Below the pieces are notes generated by a model that saw only the letters and a list, made by a program, of their open reading frames with translations, searched no databases and was not told the DNA's origin. From Pseudomonas sp. WS 5079 (GTDB taxonomy: Bacteria; Pseudomonadota; Gammaproteobacteria; Pseudomonadales; Pseudomonadaceae): a stretch of DNA of 64,000 nucleotides. This document shows positions 63,198 to 64,000 of this stretch, piece after piece (position 1 is the first letter of the stretch; each line of letters starts with the position of its first letter). The position numbers and the translations under genes were made by a program. The stretch spans positions 1 through 64,000 of the forward strand of contig NZ_JAAQWN010000002.1 in NCBI RefSeq assembly GCF_012985465.1, written 5' to 3'.

Positions 63198-64000
63198 CTA
63201 CTTGGTGCCCGGATCCTGGACCTTCCACCAATGGCAAAACTCATCGAGGGCCGTCCACAGGCTGACCTTGGGCTGATAGTCGAGATAGTGCTGTGCGCGG
63301 CTGATATCGAGGGTGAAATCCTTGTTCATCACCTGCATCCCCAGGCGTGACAGCGACGGTTCCGGGCGCCCCGGCCACATCGCGCAACAGGCTTCATTGA
63401 GCGCCGCAATGCTGTAGGACAAACCGTAGGAACGGTAACGCGTGACCTGGGGCATTTCCATCTGGCGCATCACGTAGTTGACCACGTCCCACACCGGCAC
63501 CGGCGTGCCATTGCTGATGTTATAGGCCTTGCCCAGCGCCGATCCGGTGGCCAGCAGGCTGCTAAGCAGCGCCTCGTTGAGGTTGTGCACGCTGGTGAAG
63601 TCGACCTTGTTCAGGCCGTCGCCGACGATGGCCAGGCGGTTCTTGCGCTGCATTTTCAACAGGCGCGGGAAGATGCTCATATCACCAGCACCGGTCACAA
63701 AGCGCGGGCGCAGGGCCAGCACTTCCAGGCCGAACTCCTGGGCGCCGAAGACTTTCTGCTCGGCCAGGTACTTGGTAGCCGCATACGGGTGCTTGAAGCG
63801 CTTGGGCACTTGCTCCTCGGTCAGGCCCAAGTGATCGCGACCATCGAAATAGATCGACGGCGACGACAGGTGCACCAGGCGCCCGACCCGTTGCTTGAGG
63901 CAAGCCTCGACCACGTTTTCGGTGACCTGCACATTGCCCTGATGGAAATCCTGGTAACGCCCCCACAACCCCACGGCGCCGGCGCAATGCACCACGGCCT
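63198..64000 (-). CDS. NAD-dependent dehydrogenase/epimerase, C-terminal part
   Basis: 267 residues visible; the 5' end lies outside the window. Extended SDR/3-beta-HSD type: VVHCAGAVGLWGRYQDFHQGN (Rossmann middle), LVHLSSPSIYFDG, the catalytic Tyr-x3-Lys in HPYAATKYLAEQ, LRPRFVTGAGD and IVGDGLNKVDFTSVHN. The substrate is unknown; 3-beta-HSD-like and UDP-sugar epimerase-like enzymes share this pattern. Confidence 0.85.
   Translation of the reverse strand, partial: AVVHCAGAVGLWGRYQDFHQGNVQVTENVVEACLKQRVGRLVHLSSPSIYFDGRDHLGLTEEQVPKRFKHPYAATKYLAEQKVFGAQEFGLEVLALRPRFVTGAGDMSIFPRLLKMQRKNRLAIVGDGLNKVDFTSVHNLNEALLSSLLATGSALGKAYNISNGTPVPVWDVVNYVMRQMEMPQVTRYRSYGLSYSIAALNEACCAMWPGRPEPSLSRLGMQVMNKDFTLDISRAQHYLDYQPKVSLWTALDEFCHWWKVQDPGTK

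Overview
This window is chromosomal DNA from a fluorescent Pseudomonas, most likely of the P. fluorescens group. The signs are high GC with a strong third-position G/C bias, many REP palindromes of the P. fluorescens type (cores such as GGGAGCnGGCTTGC), and Pseudomonas-type gene clusters: zwf-pgl-eda with hexR, gtsABCD-oprB, fadD2-fadD1 next to phaJ1, and a GntR-controlled gluconate locus. No rRNA, tRNA, CRISPR array, insertion sequence, integrase or complete prophage was seen.

Layout. 1-5.6 kb: 3' end of nrdB with its terminator, an HNH-nuclease remnant, a HAD phosphatase, a cysteine-containing hypothetical protein, a small HTH regulator behind a LexA-type box, an amidase-like fragment protein, and a metallo-beta-lactamase-fold hydrolase divergent from a TetR regulator. 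5.8-17 kb: a MASE2-GGDEF cyclase, a PAS-PAS-MCP chemoreceptor, a LysR remnant, glpQ followed directly by an AraC regulator, a fatty acid hydroxylase/sterol desaturase-type enzyme, a PepSY protein, a transmembrane chemoreceptor, a ZntB-like transporter and a PiT phosphate transporter. 16.89-17.71 kb: a 270-bp module (REP pair plus the 3' end of pxpC) present three times in tandem. 17.5-24.4 kb: the 5-oxoprolinase operon pxpABC with a divergent LysR gene, a LysR/SDR pair and a PACE-efflux/LysR pair. 24.4-27 kb: an ECF sigma gene with SRPBCC, YciI and SnoaL-like genes. 27-30.3 kb: GNAT, flavin-type oxidase, GyrI-like protein and alaC. 30.4-33.6 kb: gntP, gntK and gntR with three matching operators. 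33.6-41.4 kb: a structured intergenic leader before a small DUF gene, a GST, a uronate-dehydrogenase-like gene, a second PAS-PAS-MCP gene, a 38-residue lysine-rich peptide gene, a GNAT gene, a second peptide deformylase, YihY, CsbD and hypotheticals. 41.5-49.3 kb: fadD1, fadD2, a lysophospholipase-like hydrolase, phaJ1, a PA2169-family protein, a DUF3820 protein and a class-V aminotransferase. 49.8-62.1 kb: hexose catabolism and uptake (eda, pgl, zwf, hexR, mutarotase, oprB, gtsDCBA, AGE-family sugar isomerase). 62.2-64 kb: a coiled-coil membrane protein and a truncated NAD-dependent dehydrogenase.

How the genes fit together. The right third forms a glucose/hexose unit: OprB passes sugar across the outer membrane, GtsABCD imports it, the AGE-family isomerase and hexose-6-phosphate mutarotase adjust sugar form, and Zwf-Pgl-Eda run the Entner-Doudoroff route under HexR. 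The gnt locus feeds 6-phosphogluconate into the same route. Two near-identical 20-bp palindromes in promoter-like contexts link the isomerase gene to gtsA.

The observations most worth following up are the triplicated REP-pxpC module, the paired palindromic promoters of the gts/isomerase genes, the nested inverted-repeat leader at 33.76-33.94 kb, the LexA-type box at 2.48 kb, and the composite REP-flanked element at 49.3-49.7 kb. Family names rest on recognising motifs by eye; no database search was run.
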